Assembly (NCBI GenBank): GCA_018105865.1
Contig: JACLAT010000043.1
Coordinates: forward strand, 618,501 to 682,500
Reading direction: 5' to 3'
Origin: Metaphire vulgaris
Lineage: Eukaryota > Annelida > Clitellata > Crassiclitellata > Megascolecidae
Length of the DNA: 64,000 bases
Positions 53,957 to 63,263 of this stretch are shown one piece after another. Both the position numbers and the translations under genes were made by a program. Below the pieces are notes generated by a model, which saw nothing but the letters and a program-made list of their open reading frames with translations, searched no databases and was not told the origin of the DNA. The stretch's first letter is position 1, and each line of letters begins with the position of its first letter.

Positions 53957-53980
53957 CGGAAGAATAAAGAGCAATATAGT
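53957..53980 (-). CDS. PIK3AP1-like: candidate 24-nt microexon of the BCAP-like gene
   Basis: On the minus strand CCTTCTGGAACTGCAG precedes and GTAAGC follows a 24-base segment. If the previous exon supplies one base, it reads YIALYSS plus one base (DYIALYSSG if that base is G). Its last G and the GC opening the exon at 44514 make a Gly codon, so phases fit. BCAP-type adaptors use Tyr-containing linkers as SH2-binding sites. The exon between it and the ankyrin exon (ending at 56320 in phase 0) was not found, so this remains tentative. Confidence 0.35.
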
Positions 53981-54129
53981 CTGCAGTTCCAGAAGGTTCC
54001 AATAGGCGACTGTTTGCTTTGAGATGTTTGCTTAAATCTGTTTCGTTCCACAACACATTAAACGTGATAATTCAGGCAATTAACTTAGCATGATTTAAAG
54101 TAGATTAGGAGCATTACTGCCTGTGTGAA

Positions 54130-54220
54130 AGCCACTAGGGACGCTAACGGGGCTTGAACCCGCTCAGTCAGCCTGCCGATCCAGCGCTTAGCATACTCTA
54201 CCATCTCTCTCCTCAATATG
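54130..54220 (-). mobile_element. tRNA-derived SINE head, minus strand
   Basis: The minus strand has an A-box-like GATGGTAGAGTATGCTAAGC and a B-box GGTTCAAGCCC within a tRNA-sized span. Not a clean tRNA (no good acceptor stem), so a SINE head or tRNA pseudogene. Confidence 0.5.
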
Positions 54221-54454
54221 AATATGCGAAGAATTTCTTGACAATCATTTTTTTGAATAGTCGAAGACTTTTTGCCCGAAAATGTCAATACTTACCTCAC
54301 CATTTCTCAGTTTCAATGAGATTATATTTGTTGGCAAGAACAAAAACCACATTAGAAAATTACTTTCAAAAATTTGCTAGCGAGAAAATGGCCTCCATAT
54401 TTTAGTGCACTCATTCTAAGCAACTAGACCAGACCAAGTTTATAAAAAAACAGT

Positions 54455-54530
54455 TGCCCCCCCCCCGATGCTTAGAAGTTGCCACTCCAACGCGCCCACC
54501 CCAACCTGCAAAATCCTGGAGCCGCCACTG
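54455..54530. mobile_element. partial hAT-type MITE (right half)
   Basis: Shares GAAGTTGCCAC, CCAACC and TCCTGGAGCCGCCACTG with the right half of 40686-40877. Confidence 0.5.
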
Positions 54531-54611
54531 TCCCAGTCTCACTACAAATGTCACAGTAGGAATAAAAGAGGCAATATACAAATGTTACATTAGGCCTACA
54601 TACGTTACATT

Positions 54612-54907
54612 CAGCGGCTGTTCCAGGAATTCTTGGTGGGGGAATGAAAAAATGTATAGGAAGTTTGGTGAGTGGATGCAAAGTGAAGATGAAAAAAGAG
54701 AGAAAAAGGTCACTTTCAGTGTTTTGCCCACTAAATGTTAATAAACCTTTCCAAAAAACGGACGACAAGCAAAAAAAAGAAGGTAATTCGCAGTATTTTC
54801 ACTACTTTTTTAAACTCGTCGGAAGAAAGGTTGACAAGCAAAAAAGGTCATCCGGAACCCCGGTGAGGGATGCATGCCCAGTCATCAACATGGTGGAACC
54901 GCCACTG
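54612..54907. mobile_element. hAT-type MITE, CAGTGGCGGTTCCA family
   Basis: Ends CAGCGGCTGTTCCA and TGGAACCGCCACTG. Flanks GTTACATT and ATTACACT match 6 of 8. Two GACAAGCAAAAAA motifs inside (54766, 54833). Confidence 0.7.
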
Positions 54908-54951
54908 ATTACACTACATTACTAATCATTCCCATTTCGTTAACTCTAATG

Positions 54952-54990
<39 letters not shown>

Positions 54991-55019
54991 GTATATGTAT
55001 GTATATATAAAAGTTTTTT

Positions 55020-55299
55020 GACCTGACCTTGATTCGCTGGTCCATCGGCGTTGATATAACCACGACATTTCACGTATAGATCTTCAAACCCTACGATCTA
55101 GAGTTTCAAAAGCACGCGGCTAACGTTCTAAACAGCAGTGCAAGAGTCGTGGATAGATGGAATGAATTGGACGAGAAGATAGTAATGGCTAGGAGCGTGA
55201 ATGATTTCAAGATAAACCTCAGTACTATAGGGTACAAGATTGGATGGGCACAACAGTGGTTCTCACACAGGGCAAACCCTCCTGAACCAGTAAACCTTA

Positions 55300-55300
<1 letters not shown>
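55020..55300 (+). mobile_element. LINE 3' end (CR1-like) with tail shared with a SINE
   Basis: The plus strand encodes ARVVDRWNELDEKIVMARSV, NDFKINLSTIGYKIG, the usual last helix of a CR1-type LINE protein. The 3' tail GTGGTTCTCACACAGGGCAA, then CCTCCTGAACCA, is followed by an ATT microsatellite. The same tail ends the SINE at 61081-61215. Confidence 0.8.
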
Positions 55301-55490
<190 letters not shown>

Positions 55491-55539
55491 GCTAGTAGCC
55501 TATTAGCAGTAGTAGCTGGACCGCCGAGAGAAATTCAGG

Positions 55540-55880
55540 GCCTCTGTGCAGAAGGGCCCGGCGGCCGCCCCTGAAAAGTCACAAGTCTTGGAAAAAAATT
55601 GTTGGCGATCTTTTCTTTCTTTGTCATTGACTTCACGGACGAGTGAACATTAATACGGTGGTGCAACTCTTGAAAAATGGTGATGACCTGCTTTTGGTAT
55701 CTCACCGCCGGGCCCTTACTCGCCGGGCCCCTGTGCACATACTATATTGACCTTTTTGTGCCATTATTCTTGATAATACATCGTCATAATCGGCCCGGCC
55801 CCCTCCAGGTAGCCGGGTCCCTGTGCATTTGCTTCCCTGCCCCCTCCCCATCTCGCTGCCCCCTCCCCATCTCGGCGGCC
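55540..55880 (+). repeat. GGGCCC-rich dispersed repeat, second copy
   Basis: Homologous to 11080-11425 (CGCCGGGCCCCTGTGCA, TGCCCCCTCCCC). Confidence 0.6.
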
Positions 55881-55884
55881 CTGA

Positions 55885-56012
55885 GAGCAGCAGTAGTAGC
55901 AGCAGTAGTAGTAGTAGCAGTTGCAGTAGCAGTAGTAGTTGCAGCAGTAGCAGCAGTAGTAGTAGCAGTAGCAGTAGTAGTAGTAGTAGTAGTAGCAGCA
56001 GTTGGGCAGCAG

Positions 56013-56062
<50 letters not shown>

Positions 56063-56170
56063 TTACTATTATTGTCATTATTGCTATCACTATTATTATT
56101 ATTAGGCCTATTATTATTAGGTCTATTATTAGGTCTATTATTATTACTATGCCTATTATTACAACTACTA
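55885..56170 (+). repeat. (AGT/AGC)n and (ATT)n microsatellite
   Basis: Interleaved AGT, AGC and ATT units; poly-Val and poly-Ser frames are artefacts. Confidence 0.9.
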
Positions 56171-56189
56171 TTATTACATGGTTGTTAAC

Positions 56190-56310
56190 GCACGTTACCT
56201 CTTCGCAAATTGAATGGGGTAAACGACTTCCCCAAGTGGTCAGATTCGAACCCCGGTTGCATCATGCATGGCAAGTATACCACCACTGCTCCACCGCGCC
56301 CCAGTAAGTG
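56190..56310 (-). mobile_element. tRNA-derived SINE head, minus strand
   Basis: Minus strand: GGCGCGGTGGAGCAGTGGT (A-box GTGGAGCAGTGG) and CCGGGGTTCGAATCTGACC (B-box GGTTCGAATC). It lies in the intron just past the ankyrin exon donor, and is read through in the unspliced frame. Confidence 0.75.
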
Positions 56311-56319
56311 CATACTCAC

Positions 56320-56522
56320 TACTTCCCTGAAATTTTCCAGAAACGAGGAGAGGCTCATGTGTTTGTGGCTTCTTGCAAGGTCTTCCGGCATCTTGCTGTC
56401 GACATTTCGGATGGCGTGCGCAAGACAAGCGTCGGGTAGGTCCGTCAGTTTGGCGGTCAGCTCCTTCAGGCCATGCTTAGCAGCGAAGTGCAGCATTGTT
56501 GGCAGTTCAACAGCGCTGCTTT
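56320..56522 (-). CDS. PIK3AP1-like: BCAP/BANK/Dof-like adaptor, ankyrin-like exon
   Basis: A 203-bp minus exon with acceptor TTTATTTGTAG and strong donor GTA|GTGAGT. It encodes SSAVELPTMLHFAAKHGLKE, LTAKLTDLPDACLAHAIRN, MPEDLARSHKHMSLSSFLEN and FREV. ELPTxLHFAAKxGLKxL is the signature start of the ankyrin-like repeats in BCAP, BANK1 and Dof. It begins with two bases (AA) that, with the G ending the previous exon, make Glu; it ends in phase 0. The donor is followed at once by the SINE at 56190-56310. Loss of this exon would disrupt the family core, so its clean frame suggests a live gene. Confidence 0.88.
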
Positions 56523-56559
56523 CTACAAATAAATGATGCATGCCTGACGTCAATTTGTG

Positions 56560-56673
56560 GTGCTAGAACAAAATGACAGGGGACAAAATGTCACGGACAG
56601 ACAAAATGAAGCCCTAACTCTAACCCTAACCCTAAACCGTGAAATTTTGTCCGTGACATTTTGTCCGACCACG
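56560..56673. mobile_element. palindromic ACAAAATG element with telomere-like core and 9-bp flanking repeat
   Basis: Inverted ends AGAACAAAATG and CATTTTGTCCG surround GGACAAAATGTCACGG, then CTAACCCTAACCCTAAACC, then GTCCGTGACATTTTGTCC. CAATTTGTG flanks both sides (56551-56559, 56674-56682), a Mutator-like 9 bp or hAT-like 8 bp. Second copy at 44220-44398. Confidence 0.7.
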
Positions 56674-56689
56674 CAATTTGTGCGTGTAT

Positions 56690-57680
56690 GTATGTGTCAG
56701 TTTGGTTTAAATATGACAGTCTACTGTTGCATAAAACGTTTTGTGCTTCTGTGGAAACATTGGCGACAACTTGAAAGAAAAAGTGGGTGCACAATCCCTA
56801 TACCTTCCCCTTTTCCCATTGTAGTCTCTCAGAAAATGAGGGCTCGAACCCAGAGGCTTAATAGAAGTGTACACCTATGTATGGAAATAAGGAAGCTGTG
56901 TTTCACATTATAACGTATTTATCATAACAGATCCCCATACTTTAACAACTGGCACACTTACTGATTGTCTAGCTGAGAGATTAGTAGGTCCAGGGATAAG
57001 CTTTGCCCTTAAGATAACTGAGTTCGTTAGGCGATTTGATTTTACAAATTACAGACTAGCTATCAGACTATATGCCTATAGGCCTAGGATTATGTAATTT
57101 ATTCGGCGTCAAATTGAAAGATAGCAAAGTTTTAGTTTTAGCGATATACGGAACTGACGAAGTAAACGAGATAACATCTTGAGATACGAAGTCTACAATG
57201 CAAATCAACTGGTCGAACTCTAGGTCCGATATATTAACAGCTGAATGGTAATTGCAGTAGGCCTAATGAAACCTGAGACGAAGGGCTGCCTTAAGACCAA
57301 CGTTCCCCCTAAGCGAGAGGTAGCAATGCGCGCTGCGCTAGTGACATTGTGCAAGGGTCATTGTGCATATAATTTACATATCTATACCAAATGCAATGTA
57401 ATCTTGCATAGTCTAGACTACATATACACTTATACAGGGTATATTATATCAACGTCGAAAATCAATTGATTGAACAACCCATTGAATTATTGATTGAAGT
57501 TTTACATCGTAGATATCGCCAAGACATGGATATGGGCCATTAATTAAAACCCAACCCAACCCATTATGATTTAGACCCAACCCAACCCACGAAAGCAATC
57601 GGGTTACTTGACCCAGCCAACCCTATATTTTCAATTGTTAGCTGTCCTAGCAGTACTTATTGGATATGCCACCATAATCA
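56690..57680. other. no supported exon; dispersed repeat at 56740-56890
   Basis: 56740-56890 resembles 41615-41725 (GAAAAAGT.GG.GCA, TACCTTCC, TCTCTCA.AAATG). The rest is unassigned intron of the BCAP-like gene. Confidence 0.45.
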
Positions 57681-57681
57681 G

Positions 57682-57682
<1 letters not shown>

Positions 57683-57762
<80 letters not shown>
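57683..57762 (+). repeat. (ATT)n microsatellite
   Basis: About 26 units. Confidence 0.95.
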
Positions 57763-57764
<2 letters not shown>

Positions 57765-57799
57765 ACGTCTGTTCCTTTCGCGTCATTATTATTATAATT

Positions 57800-57985
57800 A
57801 TGTCTTGAAAGTTCCTCGGAAGGCGGCAGCGTTAAATCTCTGGAGTGTCACTGATATTCGCTGTAGCAGAAAGGATGTTTCTCTTTCGTCTCCGGATTGA
57901 CGCTTAAGAAGACCGCCGACTTCCTTTAGGAAGCGGAGACCTTCTTCGTTGATTGGCCCCATCGTCTCCAGAGCCAGAGGGATGA
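57800..57985 (-). pseudogene. retroelement protein C-terminal fragment (tentative)
   Basis: The minus strand gives PLALETMGPINEEGLRFLKE, VGGLL and, across a frame change, RETSFLLQRISVTLQRFNAA. An L-E-T-x-G...FL.ELG...FLxQRxSVxxQRxNA pattern is, from memory, a recurring tail of retroelement polyproteins; class uncertain. Confidence 0.35.
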
Positions 57986-57987
57986 AA

Positions 57988-58021
57988 TGGTACTATTATT
58001 ATTATTATTATTATTATTATA

Positions 58022-58059
<38 letters not shown>
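57988..58059 (+). repeat. (ATT)n microsatellite
   Basis: About 24 units with one AATT interruption, directly before the 5S-type SINE. Confidence 0.95.
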
Positions 58060-58060
<1 letters not shown>

Positions 58061-58377
58061 ACCCGGCCTATTTGGCGTTGTGCAACCGGTTCTCGTCAGA
58101 ACACCGAAGTTAAACAACGTCGAGCGCGGTTAGTACTTGGATGGGTGACCATCCCGGAATCTAGTCGTGGTGTCGGCGGCCAACCAAGCCGTTCATCGCT
58201 TATGCGTCGATAAATTGGTAGCAGCGTCAAGCTGCGAAGGTAAAAAGCAGGTCTAGAGAAAGTAATGGCAACCTACTCTAGATTAATGGCGCAAGCCACC
58301 TGCGTCGCTGCTTGCCTTTGTACCGGAGATCAGCGCCGGAAACCCTGCACTCGTTCGAGTATGGGACTACCTTTACC
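58061..58377 (+). mobile_element. 5S rRNA-derived SINE (SINE3-like), full length
   Basis: The head 58064-58184 follows the 5S rRNA plan: CACCGAAGTTAAACAACGTC (A-box region) and GGTTAGTACTTGGATGGGTG then ACC (C-box region). Both are internal RNA polymerase III promoter elements of 5S genes. The body has GTAATGGCAACCTACTCTAG; the tail has GGAGATCAGCGCCGG and ends CTACCTTTACC with (TTA)n. The minus-strand relative is 17466-17685. Confidence 0.85.
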
Positions 58378-58379
<2 letters not shown>

Positions 58380-58421
<42 letters not shown>

Positions 58422-58532
58422 TACTACTACTACTACTACTAGTACTATTAGTACTACTACTACTACTACGATCATCACCATCACATCGTCATCATTATCA
58501 TCATTATCGTCGACGTGCCATTATCATCATCC

Positions 58533-58605
<73 letters not shown>
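58380..58605 (+). repeat. (TTA)n, (CTA)n and (CAT)n microsatellites
   Basis: Three successive trinucleotide blocks forming or extending the SINE tail. Confidence 0.95.
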
Positions 58606-58757
58606 TGTTACTGCAATTGTTATTGTTATTAACCCAACCCACCGTAATACATTACAATTTCATAGAGCATAACTCAACCCAACACATTACAAACATGGGA
58701 ATTTCTGACCCAATCCATAGGTGGACGCAACTCATGTCCCTGTCTGATATCGCTCAC

Positions 58758-59042
58758 CATTTGCAGAGTAACGGTAAATGCCAAACAGCAGTTCGAAGGC
58801 CTCGATGGGAACAGCGGCATCTGCCGAAGATTCAGGATCGAAGATGTTCGCAAGGCAGTTGTCTATTTCGGAGCTAGAGATCTTCCGGTCTGTTAGTAGA
58901 CTGCAGAGACTCGATAGCTGGTGAACGTACATCTGAGTCAGAGAGCTGTACTTTTCGAAGTTCGATACGTATTTCAATTGCCTTGTCCCCCCTAGTTTAC
59001 CGTCGACCAGCACTCGAAAGTTGACTTCTCCTTCTTGGTGTT
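58758..59042 (-). CDS. PIK3AP1-like: BCAP/BANK/Dof-like adaptor, DBB-domain exon
   Basis: A 285-bp minus exon: acceptor TTTCTACCACTGCAG, donor AATG|GTGAGC. It reads HQEGEVNFRVLVDGKLGG, TRQLKYVSNFEKYSSLTQMY, VHQLSSLCSLL, SSEIDNCLANIF, and VPIEAFELLFGIYRYSAN. This is the end of a TIG-like strand set (VxVLVDGKxxGTxQxKYVS) followed by the helical DBB (Dof/BCAP/BANK) domain that precedes the ankyrin-like region. Both split codons match the flanking exons (G|AA on each side). DBB regions mediate dimerisation and signalling contacts in the family. Confidence 0.85.
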
Positions 59043-59214
59043 CTGCAGTGGTAGAAACGGGCAAATCAGAGTAACCAGAACGCGGAGAAATTATAAATCC
59101 CTTTCAAATCCCTGCAAGTATAAATTCCTTCAAGATAACATGACATTGATATTTTACTGGACGTTTTTATTGAAACTTATTACGATAAGTAAAGTAAAAT
59201 CTCATGGATTTCTA

Positions 59215-60300
59215 TAGCGCCTTAGGGAGCAGCACAACAGTAGATGCTTATTCTTAGGCGCTCAGCCTCTCTTAAAATAGCTATAGGCAAGGTATATGAT
59301 CAGCCAGGCAATAGTCAACATCCAAAGGGCAGTGAGGCTAAGTTGTTACAGCTATGGAGGATGTGATTTTAGAAAAAGGAATGATTTAAGCTTAGACCTG
59401 AAGACTTGAGGAGATAATGCAGGAATTATAGGAAATGAGGATTCAGATTTTATTGTTTGAAAGTGTCCAAGTCTGCGGAGGGAAGCTGGGATCGAGTTCC
59501 AAAGTTCAGGTGAGGCGTATGAGAAGGCACGGTTGCAAATTTTCAGAGATGACTGATTCAGTGGGCGTGACAGAGTGAGATAAGATGATGAACGTGTGGG
59601 TCGAGGGGGCTGAGGGGTTAATAGTGATCTAAGATAGACAGGTTTTGATGACTGAAATGAGCTATATGTAAGTGTTATTATCTTATATTGGATATGTTCA
59701 GGTATTTTAAGCCAATGTAATGATTTTAGTATGTGTGAAATATGGGAGAATTTAGGTGACTTAGTAACAGCGCGGGCCAATGCATTTTGTATTGATTGCA
59801 ATTTGTTGATAGAGGCTTTGGGAAGGTTATAGTAGAGGAAGTTACAATAATCTAATTTGGAGTGGACTATTGAGGTGGCAATTGTGGAGGCAGTTTTAGT
59901 ATCTAGGCAAGGGCGTAGGCGGCGAAGGTCACGAATATGAACATAGCAGGCTTTTTAAAGTTGGGAGATTTGTGATTCAAAGTTTAGAAAAGGATCAAAT
60001 TTGAATCATAGATTTCTTGCAGTTGGAACAGGGATTATTGTGGTGTCAGGAGCCAAAATTAGTTTAGGATTGTAAATTTTTTTGAGTTGTTGGGGTAGTT
60101 CAATTAAAAGAAACTCTATCTTAGATGGGTTAAGAGCGAGGAAATTAGATGACATCCATGCAGAGATTGATGAGAATGCAGATTCAAGCTCAATAATAGA
60201 AGCATTGAATGAAAGAGGTGAGAAGGAAAGGAATAGCTGGGTGTCATCGGCATAGAGTTGGTGATTTAAATTAAGAGAATCTGATCTGAGATAAAAGACT
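59215..60300 (-). mobile_element. LINE RT C-terminal half (L2/CR1-like), minus strand
   Basis: The minus strand starts at the catalytic YADDTQLFLSF, then FLALNPSKIEFLLIELP, KLDYCNFLYYNLPKASINKL, QSIQNALARAVTKSPKFSHI, LKSLHWLKIPEHIQYKI and ELWNSIPASLR. The 3' UTR ends TATAGAAATCC near 59207. One in-frame stop near 60000; 5' truncated at the YADD box. Confidence 0.85.
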
Positions 60301-60364
60301 ATTATTTTGTGCTATTGTGTGCCATCGGCTGATGCCCTGGGCATAATAATAGGGGCACCATAGA

Positions 60365-60821
60365 AGCTGATTGATTGATTGATTCATTGACTAATAGATA
60401 GATAGATTGATTGATTCATTGACAAATAGATAGATTGATAGATGATAGATGATAGATTGATAGATGATAGATTGATAGATGATAGATGATAGATGATAGA
60501 TGATAGATAGATGATAGATAGATGATAGATAGATGATAGATAGATGATAGATAGATGATAGATAGATGATAGATAGATGATAGATAGATGATAGATAGAT
60601 GATAGATAGATGATAGACAGATGATAGATAGATGATAGATAGATGATAGATAGATAGATTGATTGATTGATAGATTGATAGATAGATAGATTGATTGATT
60701 GAATGATTGATTTATTGGTTGATTGATTGATTGATTGATTGAATGATTGATTGATTGATTGCTTGATTGATTGATTGCTTGATTAATTGATTGATTGCTT
60801 GATTAATTGATTGATTGATTA

Positions 60822-60872
<51 letters not shown>

Positions 60873-60875
60873 TTG
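60365..60875 (+). repeat. (GATT)n and (GATA)n tetranucleotide satellite, about 510 bp
   Basis: Alternating GATT, GATA and GATAGATGATA units. Confidence 0.95.
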
Positions 60876-61080
60876 TAGAAGCAGCAATCAGAAATAAAGC
60901 CAGACGAAGCTGGAATTGTCAGTCAGATCGGCGTGGAGCAAACTAAGGCAAATGCGAAACCAAACAAGTACGTCTTAAGACTAGATATAAAAAACGATAA
61001 TATACATTAGTTATAGTAAGTAAGATGACCAACTATTTAATTCACATTGTTTGTGAATTCTTGCGATAATACATTGCGCA

Positions 61081-61215
61081 GAGTCGCAGTGATTTGCGCA
61101 CTGGTCTGTTAAATTCGAGGTCCGTGGTTCAACGCGTGCAGGCAGCGGCAGAAATTGGGCGAAACGTAGTGGTTCTCACACAGGGCAGCCCCTCCTGAAC
61201 CACTTTAAACCCGTC
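61081..61215 (+). mobile_element. tRNA-like SINE with LINE-shared tail
   Basis: A tRNA-like head (GCAGTGATTTGCGCACTGGT, then GGTCCGTGGTTCAACGC as B-box region) is followed by GTGGTTCTCACACAGGGCAG and CCCCTCCTGAACCACTTTAA, the same 3' tail as the LINE at 55020-55300. Confidence 0.75.
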
Positions 61216-61237
61216 GGCTATCGTCATTATTGATATA

Positions 61238-62030
61238 CAGGGTGAACAAGTAAAAACTGGACCCCTTTATGATATTTAATATCTCGACCGCGTGTATAGC
61301 GATTTAAATGAAATTTATAGGCCATATATCTGGAAATGCTTCTGATGTAATTGCTAAATTTCATGCTGATATCTTTAGTGTTTGCTGAAATATGGCCACA
61401 AAACTAAAGAGACCCACATTTTGAAATTGACATTGCAATATAACGTCATAATAAAATGTATCATTTTAAAGTCTAAAATAGCGTCGTTGTCATCTCGCCA
61501 GACAATGTCAAGAGTTACTTACGGCCAACAGATAAACACAGCAGCATTATGATTGGCTGCAGGACTGTCATGATTTTCTAGGAGAAGATTTTATATTCCA
61601 GCAAGATGGAACACCTGCCCACTCTGCTCTCAGGACCCAGGATTTTCTGGAGCAAAATTGTCCAGATTTCATCAAGAAAGATGACTGGCCACCCAACTCC
61701 CCAGATATCAATCCACTTGACTTCCACGTCTGGGGAATCATGCTCGACAGATAACAAAAGTATCAGCCAAAGCCACAGAACATTACGGAGTTTAAGACTG
61801 TGCTGAAGAATATCAGGGAGAGTTTGCCCGAGAACCAGATCAAGAAGTCGATACTGTCAGTGAGGAAGCGCTTGTCGGCATGTGTGAAGGCTGAGGGGGG
61901 CATTTTGGGCACCTGCTCCCGTAGCAAATCATCTGAAACCCCCATTAAAACGGCCCTTATCAGGGCCAACAAATAAAAAATAAGTAATTTTTTATCACTT
62001 TATTATGACGTTATATTGAATTTTCCATCA
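61238..62030 (+). mobile_element. Tc1/mariner relic, transposase C-terminal half
   Basis: The left end CAGGGTGAACAAGTAAAAAC follows TA. The body encodes FQQDGTPAHSALRTQDFLEQ, DDWPPNSPDINPLDFHVWGI and, after a stop, KNIRESLPENQIKKSI. QDGxPxHxA and WPxNSPDxNPxDxxxW hold the second and third catalytic acidic residues of mariner transposases. N-terminus lost, in-frame stop present; right end unclear. Confidence 0.75.
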
Positions 62031-62069
62031 GGCTGTGGACAATGGACGATTACATTAATAATTATTAGT

Positions 62070-62076
62070 CGCATAA

Positions 62077-62124
<48 letters not shown>

Positions 62125-62173
62125 ATTATTATTATTATTCACATCAATCCACTCAAGCGTTATAATAATAATG

Positions 62174-62259
<86 letters not shown>

Positions 62260-62268
62260 AAGAAGAAG
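62070..62268 (+). repeat. (AAT)n/(ATT)n and (AAG)n microsatellites
   Basis: Three blocks; 62232-62268 is (AGA)n. Confidence 0.9.
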
Positions 62269-62269
62269 A

Positions 62270-62539
62270 CAGTAGAACTTCGTTATAACGGACTCGGTTA
62301 TGTATACTCGGTTATAACGTACCGCAATGTACGTTCCCGTGTGATTTGCTTACGTATTGGATGGTATTGGACATTACGTACTAAGTGTATAAAGTACTCA
62401 AAATACAGTAGACTGCAAGAATTTTCTCCTAACTTTAGACGACAGGCATATTTGAGGTCGAGCAATTTCATTTAAAACCGAATTCTGTTTTTTATAATTT
62501 ATAAAATGCCAACCCAAATGCTCTGATAAAACGGCCTAC
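62270..62539. other. intron of the BCAP-like gene, nothing recognised
   Basis: Contains GGTTATGTATACTCGGTTATAACGTAC, a short inexact palindrome; no coding seen. Confidence 0.4.
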
Positions 62540-62690
62540 CTGGAGCGACGATGGTAAAACTGTAAGGGTTTCTCCACTCGGCTGGAATGACAATGGTGTG
62601 TCTACCTGTATCGTCGTCCGACAGTAACACTTCTACTTTGGCAGCTGTGGTAAGCGGGTCGTCGAAAAATATGACAATAGCTGTTGGGTC
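62540..62690 (-). CDS. PIK3AP1-like: BCAP/BANK/Dof-like adaptor, TIG-like exon (first exon visible)
   Basis: A 151-bp minus exon: acceptor TTTACTCTGCAG, donor TCCAG|GTAGGC. It reads DPTAIVIFFDDPLTTAAKVE, VLLSDDDTGRHTIVIPAEWR and NPYSFTIVAP plus one base G. This beta-rich stretch corresponds to the immunoglobulin-like (TIG) part just before the DBB core in BCAP/BANK. It starts in phase 0 and ends with one base that completes Glu with the next exon. More 5' exons, including any TIR-like domain, must lie at higher coordinates and are not seen in the remaining 1.3 kb. Confidence 0.8.
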
Positions 62691-62980
62691 CTGCAGAGTA
62701 AAGAATATTCCATAAAAGTTGTAATCCTTCATTGGAAAGTAGAATCAAAACCAATGACAGATTTTTTAAACGCTGTCAAAGCATCGTTCATTCGCCTACA
62801 AGAAGCTGCTTCTTTTCCATCTTTAGCCAACCGCAAATTGATTAATTATCAATAGGTCGACGGAAAAACTCATCTATTTCAGACTTCTCTTTCCTTCATA
62901 GTCTGCCTTGCTATCTCCCACTAACTGATCTGGATTAACCTGGTTTTTACCCTTAGAATTTGGAGTACCATCCACTGATG

Positions 62981-62983
<3 letters not shown>
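62691..62983. other. intron upstream of the first visible BCAP-like exon
   Basis: No further exon recognised. Confidence 0.4.
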
Positions 62984-63063
<80 letters not shown>

Positions 63064-63105
63064 ATGGTAGTAGTAGCAGTAGTAGTAGTAGTAGTAGTAG
63101 AAGTA
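62984..63105 (+). repeat. (ATT)n and (AGT)n microsatellite
   Basis: ATT units then AGT units. Confidence 0.95.
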
Positions 63106-63139
63106 GTGTTGATGGTGATAGTGGTGTAGTAGTAAGTAA

Positions 63140-63240
63140 GATCTCGGGAATTTATAAAGCGCTTTCCAAGGCAGTTATCGTAGAAGCTGCGTATTCTCAG
63201 ACGCTTAATATACAGTTTAAAAAGAGCTGTATCCGAAGTA
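63140..63240 (-). mobile_element. LINE 3' UTR-like fragment
   Basis: TTTATAAAGCGCTTTCCAAG resembles LINE tails with a GCGCTTTATAAA end on the minus strand. Confidence 0.35.
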
Positions 63241-63263
63241 GTAGTAATAATAGTAGTTGTAAC

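Noticed and set aside
54288..54420. Additional adaptor exon ending in GGTGAG|GTAAGT
   Set aside because: The sequence around the donor belongs to a repeat also found at 49913-50000, and the predicted peptide is hydrophobic and unlike the family.
56233..56306. Functional tRNA gene (also 54130-54220 and 61081-61160)
   Set aside because: A and B boxes are present but acceptor and anticodon stems do not pair well; better read as SINE heads.
58064..58184. Functional 5S rRNA gene
   Set aside because: Diverged from 5S and fused to a SINE body and tail that recur at 17466-17685.
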